Shown here one piece after another: positions 1-8,646 of a stretch of 64,000 bases of DNA. The stretch's first letter is position 1; every line of letters starts with the position of its first letter. This DNA comes from Variovorax davisae (GTDB taxonomy: Bacteria > Pseudomonadota > Gammaproteobacteria > Burkholderiales > Burkholderiaceae_C). The stretch covers positions 62,001 to 126,000 of the forward strand of contig NZ_JASZYS010000002.1 in the NCBI RefSeq assembly GCF_030316845.1, given 5' to 3'. A program made the position numbers and the translations under genes. Below the pieces are notes generated by a model. That model saw nothing but the letters and a program-made list of their open reading frames with translations, was not told where the DNA came from and made no database searches.

Positions 1-734
1 CGACCGTCTCGGCGGGCGGTGCCAAGGTCCAGACCGTCGAGCATTTGATGTCGGCCTGCGCCGGACTGGGCATCGACAACCTGCTGATCGACATCACGGC
101 CGACGAGGTGCCGATCCTCGACGGCTCGGCCTCTTCCTTCGTGTTCCTGCTGCAGAGCGCCGGCATCGTGCCGCAGGCGGCGGCGCGGCGCTTCATCCGC
201 GTCACCAAGCCGGTCGAGGTGCGCGAAGGCGAGGGCGCCGATGCCAAGTGGGCGCGGCTCGAGCCTTACCACGGCTACAAGCTCAGCTTCGAGATCGACT
301 TCGACCACCGGGTGGTCAACTTGACCGGCCAGCGGGTCGAGTTCGACCTCGGCAGCGGCTCCTACAGCCGCGACATCGCGCGCGCGCGCACCTTCGGATT
401 CACCAAGGAAGTCGAGTACATGCGCTCCAAGGGCCTGGCGCTCGGCGGCGGGCTCGACAACGCGATCGTGATGGACGATACCAAGGTGCTCAATGCCGGC
501 GGGTTGCGCTACGACGACGAATTCGTCAAGCACAAGATCCTCGACGCCATGGGCGACCTGTACGTGATCGGCCGGCCCCTGCTGGCGGCCTATAGCGCCT
601 TTCGCTCCGGCCATGCGCTCAACAACAAGCTGCTGCGCGAGCTGCTCGCCCATCCGGAAGCCTACGAGGTCGTGACCTTCGACGACGAGAAGCGGGCCCC
701 GGCCGGCTTCGCCGAAGTCGCGCGCGCCTGGTAG
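1..734 (+). CDS. lpxC: UDP-3-O-acyl-N-acetylglucosamine deacetylase, 3' part
   Basis: This is the zinc deacetylase that catalyses the committed step of lipid A synthesis in the cytoplasm. The gene is cut by the left edge of the window. The open frame already runs at base 3, and 243 codons remain of a family length near 300. The visible start holds the TVEHLMSA block, whose His is a zinc ligand in LpxC. Later KHKILD supplies the other zinc His and Asp, and SGHALNN holds the conserved catalytic-site His. An internal ATG at base 45 is only a Met within TVEHLM and is not the start. In related bacteria lpxC closes the division and cell-wall cluster after ftsZ, so ftsZ probably lies just outside the window. 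Confidence 0.96.
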   Translation, partial: TVSAGGAKVQTVEHLMSACAGLGIDNLLIDITADEVPILDGSASSFVFLLQSAGIVPQAAARRFIRVTKPVEVREGEGADAKWARLEPYHGYKLSFEIDFDHRVVNLTGQRVEFDLGSGSYSRDIARARTFGFTKEVEYMRSKGLALGGGLDNAIVMDDTKVLNAGGLRYDDEFVKHKILDAMGDLYVIGRPLLAAYSAFRSGHALNNKLLRELLAHPEAYEVVTFDDEKRAPAGFAEVARAW

Positions 735-747
735 CGCGGCGCCGCCG

Positions 748-924
748 ATGCTGCTGTTCCGCTGGGCCATCCTGCTGCTGCTGCTGGCGGCCGGCGTCTC
801 GTTCGCGTTCTATGCCGGCACCGGGCAGCTCAAGTACCGGCGCTTCGGCTGGATCGTGCTCAAGTGGACCTTGCTGGCGGCCTTCGGCTTCTTTGCGGTG
901 CTGATCGCCGAGCGGGCTTTCTGA
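748..924 (+). CDS. small two-helix membrane protein
   Basis: A 58-residue open frame starts 13 bases after lpxC stops, in the same direction. Residues about 3-22 and 38-55 are strongly hydrophobic and form two likely membrane helices, separated by a short basic loop (QLKYRRFG). It ends in ERAF. I do not recognise a named family. Similar tiny membrane proteins follow lpxC in related genomes as far as I recall, but I could not check this. The close spacing suggests co-transcription with lpxC. The coding call rests on length, hydrophobic pattern and position only. Confidence 0.6.
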   Translation: MLLFRWAILLLLLAAGVSFAFYAGTGQLKYRRFGWIVLKWTLLAAFGFFAVLIAERAF

Positions 925-933
925 GACCTTGCG

Positions 934-973
934 GGACAGACCAAGAAACTGCGCAGCAGTTTTTGCTCTGTCC
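934..973. terminator. nested stem-loop between convergent genes
   Basis: An outer stem GGACAGA/TCTGTCC (934-940 with 967-973) encloses an inner hairpin AAACTGC-GCA-GCAGTTT (946-962) followed by TT. It sits between the lpxC-side genes and the end of ruvC, where transcription converges. It probably ends the lpxC-side transcript, though the T-run is short. Confidence 0.45.
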
Positions 974-988
974 TCAACTGACTAGATC

Positions 989-1537
989 TCAGCGCGTCCG
1001 GCCGTCCCGATAGCGCCCGCTGGTGCTGCGCCCCAGGACCGTCGCCTGCCCGAGCCGCGCCAGCGAAGCGCCCACGTGGGCATGCGTGATCGCGATGCCG
1101 AGCGCATCCGCCGCATCGCTGCCCGGCAGCCCCGGCAGATGCAGCAGCCGCTTGACCATTTCCTGCACCTGCGCCTTGGCGGCCCGCCCGTGGCCTGCCA
1201 CGGCCTGCTTCATCTGCAGCGCCGTGTATTCCGACACCGCAAGATCGCGCGTCACCAGGGCCGTGAGGCAGGCGCCGCGGGCCTGGCCCAGCAGCAGCGT
1301 GGACTGCGGATTGACGTTGACGAAGATGATCTCGACCGCCGCCGCGTCGGGCTGGTAGCGCGCCGCCAGTTCGCCGATGCCGTCGAACAGCACCTTCAGC
1401 CGTGCCGGCAGCTCGCCCGTGCCGAGGTGGCGGGTGCTGATGGTGCCGCTGGCGACGTAGCGCAGCGCGTGGCCGTCGACGTCGACCACGCCGAAGCCGG
1501 TGGTCTGCAGTCCGGGGTCGATGCCGAGGATGCGCAT
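989..1537 (-). CDS. ruvC: Holliday junction endonuclease RuvC
   Basis: RuvC cuts Holliday junctions at the end of recombination, working with RuvAB. The protein is 182 residues (E. coli 173). It starts MRILGIDPG with catalytic Asp at residue 7, carries the conserved AVEIIF acidic site and ends with the [13 protein letters not shown] block that holds the last two catalytic acidic residues. The open frame extends about 31 codons further upstream, but that part overlaps the preceding cdsA-like gene and matches nothing in the family, so the start at MRILGID was chosen. Only 4 bases separate it from the cdsA-like gene. It is the last gene of a long minus-strand string; ruvA and ruvB are not in the window. 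Confidence 0.95.
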   Translation of the reverse strand: MRILGIDPGLQTTGFGVVDVDGHALRYVASGTISTRHLGTGELPARLKVLFDGIGELAARYQPDAAAVEIIFVNVNPQSTLLLGQARGACLTALVTRDLAVSEYTALQMKQAVAGHGRAAKAQVQEMVKRLLHLPGLPGSDAADALGIAITHAHVGASLARLGQATVLGRSTSGRYRDGRTR

Positions 1538-1541
1538 GCGT

Positions 1542-2606
1542 TCAGACCTGGAAGTACCAGCGTACGGCGTGGAAGAACACCGGCGCCGCGAAGCACAGCG
1601 CATCGACCCGGTCGAGCAGGCCGTTGGCACCGGTCACGCCGACGCCGCGCCGGCCCCAGTTGGGAATGCCGCGATCGCGCTTGAGCGCCTTCATCACCAG
1701 GTGGCCCATCGAGCCGGCCACGCAGGCGATCAGCGACATCGCGAAAGCCTGGCCGAACTTGAACGGCGTGATGAAGGAGAACAGGCCGCCGACCACGCCT
1801 GCGATCGCCATGCCGAGCGCCCAGCTGGTCCAGTTGAAGCTGCGGCTCACGTTCGGGGCGAAGGGCGGCTGCATGAACAGCCGATGCCGGACCGCGCCCA
1901 GCAGGCCCGGCAGGCGCTCGGGTGCCGGCGCGCTCTCGTCCGGCATCGCCTTGCGCCGCGACACCAGGTGCTGCACCAGCATGCAGCTCTGGACCACGAT
2001 CACCAGGAAGAAGACCAGGAAGGCGCTCTTGCCCTCGTAGCCCGGGAAGGACAGCAGCAGCAGCGCCGGCACATGGCTCATGCCGTAGACGCAGACCATG
2101 ATCCCCCATTGCAGCTTGGCGTTGCGCTCGAGGAAGTGGCTCGGGTCGTCGGCCAGTGCGCTCACGACCGGGATGGCGAGGAACACGTAGACCGGGATGA
2201 ACACCGTGAAGAGGTCGAAGTGCGCGGTCGCCACCAGCCAGAACTGGATCGGCAGCACCACGAAGAAGGCCAGGATCAGGCTGCGGTGGTCGCCGCGCCG
2301 GGTCGGCGACAGCGTGATGAATTCGCGCAGCGCGAGGAAGGCGATCAGTGCGAACAGCAGCGTCGCCACCTTCTCGCCCAGTGCCCAGCCGACCCAGAAC
2401 ACCACCACCATGAACCAGGTGGTGCTCAGCAGGGCGCGGAAATGCCGCAGCTCGCGCTGCCAGATCTCGTCGTGGACCGGGTTGCGGCGCTCCCTGAAGC
2501 TCAGCATGAAGGCGACGGTGCTGACGATGAACAGCAGCCCGAAGACGATCACGAACAGGGCCGCGACCTGGTGCGTCGGGGAGAGGTTGCGCAGGTACTG
2601 GTTCAT
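1542..2606 (-). CDS. phosphatidate cytidylyltransferase family protein
   Basis: A 354-residue integral membrane protein of the CDP-diglyceride synthase family, which makes CDP-diacylglycerol from phosphatidate and CTP. About eight hydrophobic segments can be seen, beginning at residues 12-34. Near the C-terminus is a run KRDRGIP...[10 protein letters not shown] that matches the family signature (KR, KD, GG-x-DRxD), with Asn in place of one expected His/Gly. It sits directly after plsC, with one gene starting where the other stops. It therefore probably works on the phosphatidate made by that acyltransferase. The pairing with plsC resembles E. coli ynbB-type paralogues more than the cdsA-dxr-bamA locus, so it may be a second, non-essential copy. 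Confidence 0.85.
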   Translation of the reverse strand: MNQYLRNLSPTHQVAALFVIVFGLLFIVSTVAFMLSFRERRNPVHDEIWQRELRHFRALLSTTWFMVVVFWVGWALGEKVATLLFALIAFLALREFITLSPTRRGDHRSLILAFFVVLPIQFWLVATAHFDLFTVFIPVYVFLAIPVVSALADDPSHFLERNAKLQWGIMVCVYGMSHVPALLLLSFPGYEGKSAFLVFFLVIVVQSCMLVQHLVSRRKAMPDESAPAPERLPGLLGAVRHRLFMQPPFAPNVSRSFNWTSWALGMAIAGVVGGLFSFITPFKFGQAFAMSLIACVAGSMGHLVMKALKRDRGIPNWGRRGVGVTGANGLLDRVDALCFAAPVFFHAVRWYFQV

Positions 2607-3401
2607 CTAGACGTTCCGCAGCGCCACCACGGCCTCGCGCGCCCGGTCGAGAAAGGGCCGGCGTTCCTCGCCTTCCTCGAGCCGGACGGGGGCGCCGAAG
2701 GTGACCGAACACAGGATCGGCACCGGCACCACCTCGCCCTTGGGCATCACGCGCTGCACGTTGTCGATCCAGGCCGGCACCAGCACGACCTCGGGAAACA
2801 TCTGGGCCAGCGTGAACAGCCCCGACTTGAACTTCTGCGGTTCACCGGTGTGGCCGCGCGTACCCTCGGGGAAGATGATGATCGAGTAGCCGCTCTGCAA
2901 GGCGTCGATCAGCGGCTGCAGCGGCGCCAGTGCTTCGGCGCTGCCCGGCGGCGCGAGCGGCGAAGGCTCCGGTTCAGGCGCCGGCTGCGACAGCGGGATC
3001 TCGAACTGGGCGCCGGCAGGCTCGGCCGCGGCGAATGCGTCGGGCGCCTCGTCGAGCGAGGGTTCGATCCGGACCGCGGCAGGTGGCTCGGGCGGCGCCG
3101 GCGGCACCACCGGCGCCGCGCCGCCGCGCTCGACATAGATCGCATGGAACACCTCGGTCGTGATCCAGCGCTTGAAGGGCGTGTTGGCCCAGTAGTCGCG
3201 CGCCGCGATCGGCCGCGTGATGCCGCGCAGCTCCTCGGGCAGGGCGGCCCAGATCATCACGAGGTCGAGATGGCTCTGGTGGTTGGCGAAGTAGATGCGC
3301 TGCTCGGCCTTGGGCGGGCAGCCCCACCAGCGCGCCTGGGCGCCGGTGAGCAGCCGGATCAGGCCCAGCAACCCCCAGCCCGTGAACTTTGCAAGCAACA
3401 T
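2607..3401 (-). CDS. plsC: 1-acyl-sn-glycerol-3-phosphate acyltransferase (PlsC-like)
   Basis: The predicted role is acylation of lysophosphatidate to phosphatidate at the inner membrane. The 264-residue protein starts with an amphipathic/hydrophobic segment (2-20), then the catalytic HX4D motif NHQSHLD (His 41, Asp 46), and later FPEGTR (177-182) for glycerophosphate binding. Between them lies an unusual Pro/Ala/Glu-rich stretch of about 65 residues (93-158) that ordinary PlsC proteins lack. The start was chosen at MLLAKFTG, since the frame upstream overlaps mtgA and has no family match. A -10-like TATCAT lies exactly 6 bases before this ATG. It is followed without a gap by the cdsA-like gene. 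Confidence 0.88.
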   Translation of the reverse strand: MLLAKFTGWGLLGLIRLLTGAQARWWGCPPKAEQRIYFANHQSHLDLVMIWAALPEELRGITRPIAARDYWANTPFKRWITTEVFHAIYVERGGAAPVVPPAPPEPPAAVRIEPSLDEAPDAFAAAEPAGAQFEIPLSQPAPEPEPSPLAPPGSAEALAPLQPLIDALQSGYSIIIFPEGTRGHTGEPQKFKSGLFTLAQMFPEVVLVPAWIDNVQRVMPKGEVVPVPILCSVTFGAPVRLEEGEERRPFLDRAREAVVALRNV

Positions 3402-3407
3402 GGTCCG

Positions 3408-3413
3408 ATGATA
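3408..3413 (-). promoter_or_regulatory. -10-like element before plsC
   Basis: TATCAT on the minus strand ends 6 bases before the plsC ATG. If it is used, RNA would begin at the A of the start codon. No Shine-Dalgarno sequence is visible. The match to consensus is moderate and no good -35 was found. Confidence 0.3.
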
Positions 3414-3424
3414 CGGGGCCGTCC

Positions 3425-4174
3425 TCAGGGCAATTCGGCCGCCGGCATGCGCGCGGCGATCGTCGCCGTGCGGCTCGCCAGATAGCCCGATCCCTGCCGG
3501 CGCTCGAAGAACTTCGGGCTCGGCAGCATCACGGCCAGCCGGGCCGCCTCGTTGACGCCGAGGCGTGCGGCGGGCTTCCTGAAGTAGTGCTGCGCCGCCG
3601 CCTCGGCACCGAAGATGCCTTCGCCCCATTCGACGTTGTTGAGGTAGATCTCGAGGATCCGCTCCTTGCTCAGGAAGGTCTCCAGCGCCGTGGCCAGCAC
3701 CAGCTCCTGCCCCTTGCGCAGCATCGTGCGCTCGCCCGACAGCAGCAGGTTCTTGGCCAGCTGCTGCGTGATGGTCGAGCCGCCGCGCAATGGTGCCGGC
3801 CGCGGCGCCTTGCCGCGCGCGCGCAGCTGGGCGGCGCGCCTGGCGGCGATCTCCTCGGCCTTGGCATTGCGCTGCCGGGCCCGCTCGATGGCCTCCCACT
3901 CCACGCCCTGGTGGTAGATGAATTCGCTGTCCTCGCTGGCGATCACGGCGCGCTTGAGGCTGTCCGAGATCTGGCTGTAGGGCACCCACTGCTGGCGCCA
4001 TTCGCGTTCGCCGTTGCTGCGCCCCTGGGTCGCGAGCTGCCAGGCCTCGGAGCGCTGGAAGGTCGTCGACTGCGGGTCGATCACCGCCATCGCGGCGATC
4101 CGGAGGATGAAGAACAGCTGCAGCGCGAAGACCGCGATCAGCACGCAGCCGAACCAGCGCAGGGCGGCGATCAC
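3425..4174 (-). CDS. mtgA: monofunctional biosynthetic peptidoglycan transglycosylase
   Basis: MtgA polymerises lipid II into glycan strands on the periplasmic side of the inner membrane. The protein is 249 residues, with one N-terminal membrane anchor (about 7-28) and a single GT51 domain. All GT51 motifs are readable: EDSEFIYHQG with the catalytic Glu, GGSTITQQLAKNLL, RKGQELVLATALE and KERILEIYLNNVEWG. A basic Ala/Arg-rich insertion sits before GGSTITQQ. The start is GTG, overlapping the aroE stop by four bases (GTGA), which implies translational coupling. There is no transpeptidase domain, so this is not a bifunctional penicillin-binding protein. Confidence 0.94.
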   Translation of the reverse strand: MIAALRWFGCVLIAVFALQLFFILRIAAMAVIDPQSTTFQRSEAWQLATQGRSNGEREWRQQWVPYSQISDSLKRAVIASEDSEFIYHQGVEWEAIERARQRNAKAEEIAARRAAQLRARGKAPRPAPLRGGSTITQQLAKNLLLSGERTMLRKGQELVLATALETFLSKERILEIYLNNVEWGEGIFGAEAAAQHYFRKPAARLGVNEAARLAVMLPSPKFFERRQGSGYLASRTATIAARMPAAELP

Positions 4175-5016
4175 TTGGCCTCGACGAGGGCGCGCAGCTC
4201 GGCCAGCACCGCAGCGGTCGGCGGCCGCTCGCCGCGCCAGATCTCGAAGGCCTCGGCGGCCTGCTCCACCAGCATGCCGAGGCCGTCGCGCGGCACGGCG
4301 CCGTGGGCACGGGCCCAGTCCATGAAGCCCGCCGCGGCCGCGCCGTACATCATGTCGACCGCCAGTGCACCGGGCTTCAGCACACTGGCCGGCACCGGCA
4401 CTTCGCCGCCGGAAAGGCTGGAAGCGGTGGCGTTCACCAGCACGTCGAAGCGGCCCGGCACGCTGTCGAGCGCCTGCGCCTCGAGCGCGACCCCATGCTG
4501 CAAGGCCAGCGCCGCATGCCGCTGCACCAGCGCGATCGCCTTGGACAGGGTGCGGTTCGCCACCACCACCCGGCGCGGGCCGGCTTCGAGCAGCGGCCCC
4601 AGCACGCCCGCGCTGCCGCCGCCCGCGCCCAGCAGCAGCAGCTCGCTGCCCGCCAGCGCGACGCCCGCGTGGATCCGGATGTCGTTGACCAGCCCGATGC
4701 CGTCGCTGTTGTCGCCGTGCACGCCGTCGTCGCGGAAGCTCAGCACGTTGACCGCCTGCGCCAGCGCCGCGCGCGGCGTCAGGTGCTGCGACAGGGCCGC
4801 CGCCTCGAACTTGAAAGGCACCGTCACGTTGCAGCCGCGCGCCGTTCCCGTGGTCTGAGCGCGGAAGGCCGCCACCGCGCCGGCGAAGTCGTCCAGCGGC
4901 GCCAGGCGGCGGCCGTAGTCCAGCTGCTGTCCGGTCAGCTCGGCGAAGCGGGCATGGATCCAGGGCGAGCGGCTGTGCTCGACCGGGTGGCCCATCACGC
5001 AATACAAGTCGGTCAT
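4171..5016 (-). CDS. aroE: shikimate dehydrogenase
   Basis: AroE reduces 3-dehydroshikimate to shikimate with NADPH in the aromatic pathway. The 281-residue protein has the substrate site SRSPWIHARF, catalytic Lys in NVTVPFKF, the partner Asp in GDNSDGIGL and the dinucleotide loop GAGGGSAG. The C-terminal GLGMLVEQAAEAFEIW is typical of the family. The start used is MTDLYCVMG, preceded by a GAGCGGA element. An ATG five codons upstream (base 5031) overlaps the previous stop as ATGA and is equally possible. It lies between the TonB-like gene and mtgA in a tight minus-strand operon. Confidence 0.95.
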   Translation of the reverse strand: MTDLYCVMGHPVEHSRSPWIHARFAELTGQQLDYGRRLAPLDDFAGAVAAFRAQTTGTARGCNVTVPFKFEAAALSQHLTPRAALAQAVNVLSFRDDGVHGDNSDGIGLVNDIRIHAGVALAGSELLLLGAGGGSAGVLGPLLEAGPRRVVVANRTLSKAIALVQRHAALALQHGVALEAQALDSVPGRFDVLVNATASSLSGGEVPVPASVLKPGALAVDMMYGAAAAGFMDWARAHGAVPRDGLGMLVEQAAEAFEIWRGERPPTAAVLAELRALVEAK

Positions 5017-5027
5017 GGTCTGTCCGC

Positions 5028-5885
5028 TCATTGTCGGGACGAGAGCTGGGTCTCCAGCGTCTCGTCGCGGGTGAACTTGAAGCGCGAGGGCAGCACGATC
5101 TGGTCGGTCTGGCGCCGCATCGCGTCGGTGAACTTGCCGAAGCTGCCGATGCTGCGAACGATCGCCTGGGCGCGCCGGTCGAGCGTGCGGTCGCCCGAGC
5201 CCTCGACGATGTCGGTCGCGAGGATCGAACCGTCGTGGTTGACGGTCACCATCATCGTCAGCTCGCCGTACAGCTTCTTGCCCGCCGCTTCGGGGAAGTT
5301 CTCGGTGCCGCGCACCTCGATCTTGCGCCGCAGCGCGTCGACATAGGCCGCGTAGGCCGCCTCGCGGGTGGCCGGGCTGATGTAGCGCTTCTTGGGCCGG
5401 GCGTTCTCTTCGTTGACGCGGCGCTCGATCTCGGCCAGCAGCTCGACCAGCTGGCGGCGCTTCTCTTCGCGTGCCGCGCTCTCGCTCGGGTTGCCCTTGG
5501 CGCGCGGGTCGGGCACCGGCATGTTGGCCAGCTGCTGCTTGATCTGGGCCAGCAGCAGCATCTGCTGCTGCTGCATGGCCTCGACCTGGCGCTGGGCGTC
5601 CTCCATCGAATCGCCGATGGCGGTGAAGGTGGAGGGCGGCAGCGGACTGGTGGCGCGGCCGCGCTCGAGGTCGCCGCCGCCGGCCAGCGAGGCCTGGGCG
5701 ATCGCGCGCGCCTTGTCGGGTCGCTCGTTGGTCCGGGCGTTGACCAGGATCACCTCGAGCGGCGTCTCCTGGAACACCCGGTTGAAGGTCTGCGGGTCGA
5801 CGAAGCGGACCGCCAGCAAGGCGGCATGCGCGGCGACCGACAGGCCGAGCGCGATCTGCAGCGTGCTGAGGTCGCGCAGGTTCAT
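5028..5885 (-). CDS. TonB-like energy transducer protein
   Basis: A 285-residue protein with a single N-terminal membrane anchor (about 9-26). This is followed by a Pro/Ser linker, a Gln- and charge-rich helical stretch with probable coiled coil (about 95-165) and a C-terminal TonB-type domain (about 185-280, including YGELTMMVTVNHDGSI). TonB proteins carry proton-motive energy from ExbB/ExbD to outer-membrane receptors. No exbB, exbD or receptor gene lies nearby, and the long helical linker is closer to TolA/TonB hybrids, so the partner is unknown. The start overlaps the rnb stop as ATGA. Function is inferred from architecture only. Confidence 0.7.
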   Translation of the reverse strand: MNLRDLSTLQIALGLSVAAHAALLAVRFVDPQTFNRVFQETPLEVILVNARTNERPDKARAIAQASLAGGGDLERGRATSPLPPSTFTAIGDSMEDAQRQVEAMQQQQMLLLAQIKQQLANMPVPDPRAKGNPSESAAREEKRRQLVELLAEIERRVNEENARPKKRYISPATREAAYAAYVDALRRKIEVRGTENFPEAAGKKLYGELTMMVTVNHDGSILATDIVEGSGDRTLDRRAQAIVRSIGSFGKFTDAMRRQTDQIVLPSRFKFTRDETLETQLSSRQ

Positions 5886-7939
5886 GCCGGTGCGTTCTCC
5901 GGCGCGGCCTCGCTGTCGGCGAGGTCGACCGCGATGGCGATCGGCCCGGCGACTTCTTCCTCGTCCTCGCCGCTGTCGTCCGCGGCGGCATCGGCCGGTG
6001 CGGCATCGAGCCGTTCGATGACCGTGCCATGGACGTCGAGCGCGATCTCGTCGACCTCGCCGAGCCGCACGCGCACCCGCGCGCCGCGCTGCAGGCCTTG
6101 CGTGCCGGTCACCTCGAACACCAGCGGCAGCTGGTCGGCCCGCGCCAGGGCGCCGTTCGGCAGCTCCTTGATGAGCGTCGCCTCGAGCTCGGTGATGCCT
6201 TCCTGCTGCAGGTACTTGAGGGTCCAGAAGCGTTCCATGCCGCCCTGGTGGCCGTTGTAGGTGCTGTAGGCAGCGTCGAAGCCCGAGAGGATCGAGAACA
6301 GGTCGGCATCCTTGGGCTTGAACGGCGCCGCCAGCGCGGCGGTCTTGCCGTGGCGCGCCGCCGCGATGATCTGCCACTGGTTGACGAGGTCGGTGTAGCG
6401 GCGCAGCGGCGAGGTGCTCCAGGCGTAGCTCTTCACACCGAGGCCCGCGTGCGGCAGCGCCCGCGTGCCCATGCGCACCTTGATGCCGGGCGCCAGGCTG
6501 GCCTGGCTGCGGTAGAGGCCGGGGACGCCGAGCTCGCCGAGCCATCCGCCCCAGCTGCTGTTGGCCAGGATCATCGCCTCGGAGACGATCAGGTCGAGCG
6601 GCGCGCCGCGCTGGCGGGTGCCGATCTGCACCTGTTCGTTGCCGGTCGGCTCGCCGTCGTTGCCGAGCAGGCGGAAGGTGTAGTCGGGCCGGCTGAAGTT
6701 CTCGGGCTTGCCGCGCACCACCTCGCGCTGTGCCTTCAGCTGCTTCGCCAGCCGGAACAGGAAGGACAGCGGTGCGCGCAGCGGCGCCAGCGTCTCCGGG
6801 GTCTCCGCGGCGCCGACGGAGGCGTCTTCCAGCCATTCCTGGCTGATCACCGTGTCGAGCTGGTCATGGCGCAGGTTGGCGACGATCGGCACCCGTTCGA
6901 GCCGGGTCTCGGTGCCTTGGAGCGCCAGCGTCTCTTCGTCGAATGTGGCGTAGAGCGAGACGGCCGGGCAGTCGCGGCCTTCCTGCAGCGTGTAGGCCTC
7001 GACCACGTGGTCGGGCAGCATCGTGATCTTGTGGCCCGGCATGTAGACCGTCGACATGCGCGCGCGCGCCATCTGGTCGATGGCGCTGCCCGGCACCAGG
7101 GCCAGCCCGGGCGCCGCGATGTGGATGCCGACCACCACGGTGCCGCTGCCCAGCCCCTGGACCGACAGGGCGTCGTCGATCTCGGTGGTCTGCGAATCGT
7201 CGATCGAGAAGGCCTGCACCGCCGCCAGCGGCAGCTCGTCGGCGATCGCCGGCGCCTGCAGCGCCGGAAAACCGGTGCCCTTCGGGAAATTCTCGAACAG
7301 GAAGCGGCGCCAGTGGAACTGGTAGGCCGAATCGATGGCGCCGGCCTGCTTCAGCAGCTCGAGCGGCGGGCGCTGGGTGGCGCGGGCGGCGTCGACGACC
7401 GCCTTGTATTCGGGCGCGTTCTTGTCCGGCTTGAACAGGATCTTGAACAGCTGCTCGCGCACCGGCGCCGGGCAGACGCCCGCGGCCAGCTGGCCGGCCC
7501 ATTCGGCGATCTGGGCCTGCACCAGCTTCTTCTTCTCGATCGCGGCCAGCGCCTGCTGGATGATCTCGGCCGGCGCCTTCTTGAAGCGGCCCTTGCCGGC
7601 GCGGCGGAAGTAGTGCGGGGCGTCGAACAGCCCCAGCAGCGCCGCGGCCTGCTGGACCAGCGTCGGACGGGCCTGGAAATACTCGGTCGCCAGCTCGTCG
7701 AAGCCGAATTCGCCCTCGGGCGCGAATTCCCAGGCGAGGTCGAGGTCGACCGTGGCGGCCAGCGCGCGGCCCTCGGCGATCAGCTCGGCCGGCGCCGGCT
7801 TCTCGAAGCGCAGCACGATGTTGGCGCACTTGACCTTGACCCGCTTGCCGGTCTCGAGCTCGACCTGGGCCGAGGCCTCGGCCTCCGACAGGACGCGGCC
7901 GCCCAGGTATTTGCCGGCTTCTTCGAACAATACAAACAT
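5882..7939 (-). CDS. RNB-domain exoribonuclease (RNase II/R family)
   Basis: A 685-residue ribonuclease with the RNB catalytic core. The signature SIDDSQTTEIDDALSV (about residues 240-255) provides the Asp residues that bind magnesium for processive 3' to 5' RNA decay. The N-terminal about 200 residues are a divergent RNA-binding part, and the C-terminus after residue 600 has an S1-like segment followed by an acidic tail (DDSGEDEEEVAG). It is shorter than RNase R (about 800) and close to RNase II size. The gene overlaps the TonB-like gene by four bases and follows the esterase by 36 bases. Which of the two subfamilies it serves is not certain. Confidence 0.88.
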   Translation of the reverse strand: MFVLFEEAGKYLGGRVLSEAEASAQVELETGKRVKVKCANIVLRFEKPAPAELIAEGRALAATVDLDLAWEFAPEGEFGFDELATEYFQARPTLVQQAAALLGLFDAPHYFRRAGKGRFKKAPAEIIQQALAAIEKKKLVQAQIAEWAGQLAAGVCPAPVREQLFKILFKPDKNAPEYKAVVDAARATQRPPLELLKQAGAIDSAYQFHWRRFLFENFPKGTGFPALQAPAIADELPLAAVQAFSIDDSQTTEIDDALSVQGLGSGTVVVGIHIAAPGLALVPGSAIDQMARARMSTVYMPGHKITMLPDHVVEAYTLQEGRDCPAVSLYATFDEETLALQGTETRLERVPIVANLRHDQLDTVISQEWLEDASVGAAETPETLAPLRAPLSFLFRLAKQLKAQREVVRGKPENFSRPDYTFRLLGNDGEPTGNEQVQIGTRQRGAPLDLIVSEAMILANSSWGGWLGELGVPGLYRSQASLAPGIKVRMGTRALPHAGLGVKSYAWSTSPLRRYTDLVNQWQIIAAARHGKTAALAAPFKPKDADLFSILSGFDAAYSTYNGHQGGMERFWTLKYLQQEGITELEATLIKELPNGALARADQLPLVFEVTGTQGLQRGARVRVRLGEVDEIALDVHGTVIERLDAAPADAAADDSGEDEEEVAGPIAIAVDLADSEAAPENAPA

Positions 7940-7975
7940 GGCGCGGATTCTCCCATGGGCAGCGGCGCAGGCCGC

Positions 7976-8566
7976 TCAGACCGGGTCGATGAAGGCCAGA
8001 ACGTCGTCCAGGTGCTGGGTTTCGAAATCCGAAAGCGCGTGGTCGCCGCCTTCGAGCAGCTGGATCCGGCTGCCCGGGTAGCGGTCCGTCATGTCGCGCC
8101 AGTCGAGCACCTCGTCGCCCTTGGCGATGATCGCGAAGACCTGCTCGGGCCGGTCCAGCGGCCCGACCTGGAGCGCGCGCAGCTCGGCGATGTATTCGGG
8201 GCGGAAATGGAAATGCTCGGACGGGTCGTGCCAGAGGGTCTGGTCGCCGATGTGGCGCACCAGGTCGCGCGCCGGGTCCACCGCCGGATTGAGCAGCACC
8301 GCCCGGCAATAGGTGGTGGCCGTGACATAGGTGGCGTAGAAGCCGCCGAGGGACGAGCCCACCACCGCCATCGAGCTGCGCGGCCAGCCGGCGATGCCCC
8401 GCATCACGAGCGCGACCGCCTCGCGCGGCGAGGGCGGCAGCTGGGGGCACCACCAGTGCAGGTTGGGGTGCATTCTGGCCACGCGCTGCGCCATCTGGCT
8501 GGCCTTGGTCGACCGGGGCGAGGAGCGGAAGCCGTGGAGGTAGAGCAGGTGGGTGGTGGGCGGCAT
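7976..8566 (-). CDS. YqiA/YcfP-type alpha/beta-fold esterase
   Basis: A 196-residue small hydrolase. It begins with the oxyanion-strand block LLYLHGFRSSPRSTKA, has the nucleophile elbow GSSLGG, a likely acid in GDEVLD and the catalytic His in GGDHALSDF. These are the marks of the YqiA family of intracellular esterases with short acyl substrates. It is the first gene of the minus-strand string that runs to ruvC. It faces rodA across 80 bases. The physiological substrate is unknown. Confidence 0.85.
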   Translation of the reverse strand: MPPTTHLLYLHGFRSSPRSTKASQMAQRVARMHPNLHWWCPQLPPSPREAVALVMRGIAGWPRSSMAVVGSSLGGFYATYVTATTYCRAVLLNPAVDPARDLVRHIGDQTLWHDPSEHFHFRPEYIAELRALQVGPLDRPEQVFAIIAKGDEVLDWRDMTDRYPGSRIQLLEGGDHALSDFETQHLDDVLAFIDPV

Positions 8567-8631
8567 GCCGCGATTATCCGGAACCGGGCCCGGAATTGGC
8601 CCTGGGGCCCATCCGGAGGCCTTCGGGCGGC

Positions 8632-8637
8632 GATAAT
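8632..8637 (+). promoter_or_regulatory. -10-like element before rodA
   Basis: GATAAT followed by CCC lies 9 bases before the rodA ATG. The only Shine-Dalgarno-like GGAGG is 27 bases away, too far to be used. This supports a very short or absent 5' untranslated region. Confidence 0.35.
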
Positions 8638-8646
8638 CCCGACCCC

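Noticed and set aside
5028..5031. ATG overlapping the TonB-like gene stop as the definite aroE start
   Set aside because: It is possible, but the ATG five codons downstream has a better upstream purine-rich element and gives the family N-terminus, so the shorter form was listed and the longer one mentioned.
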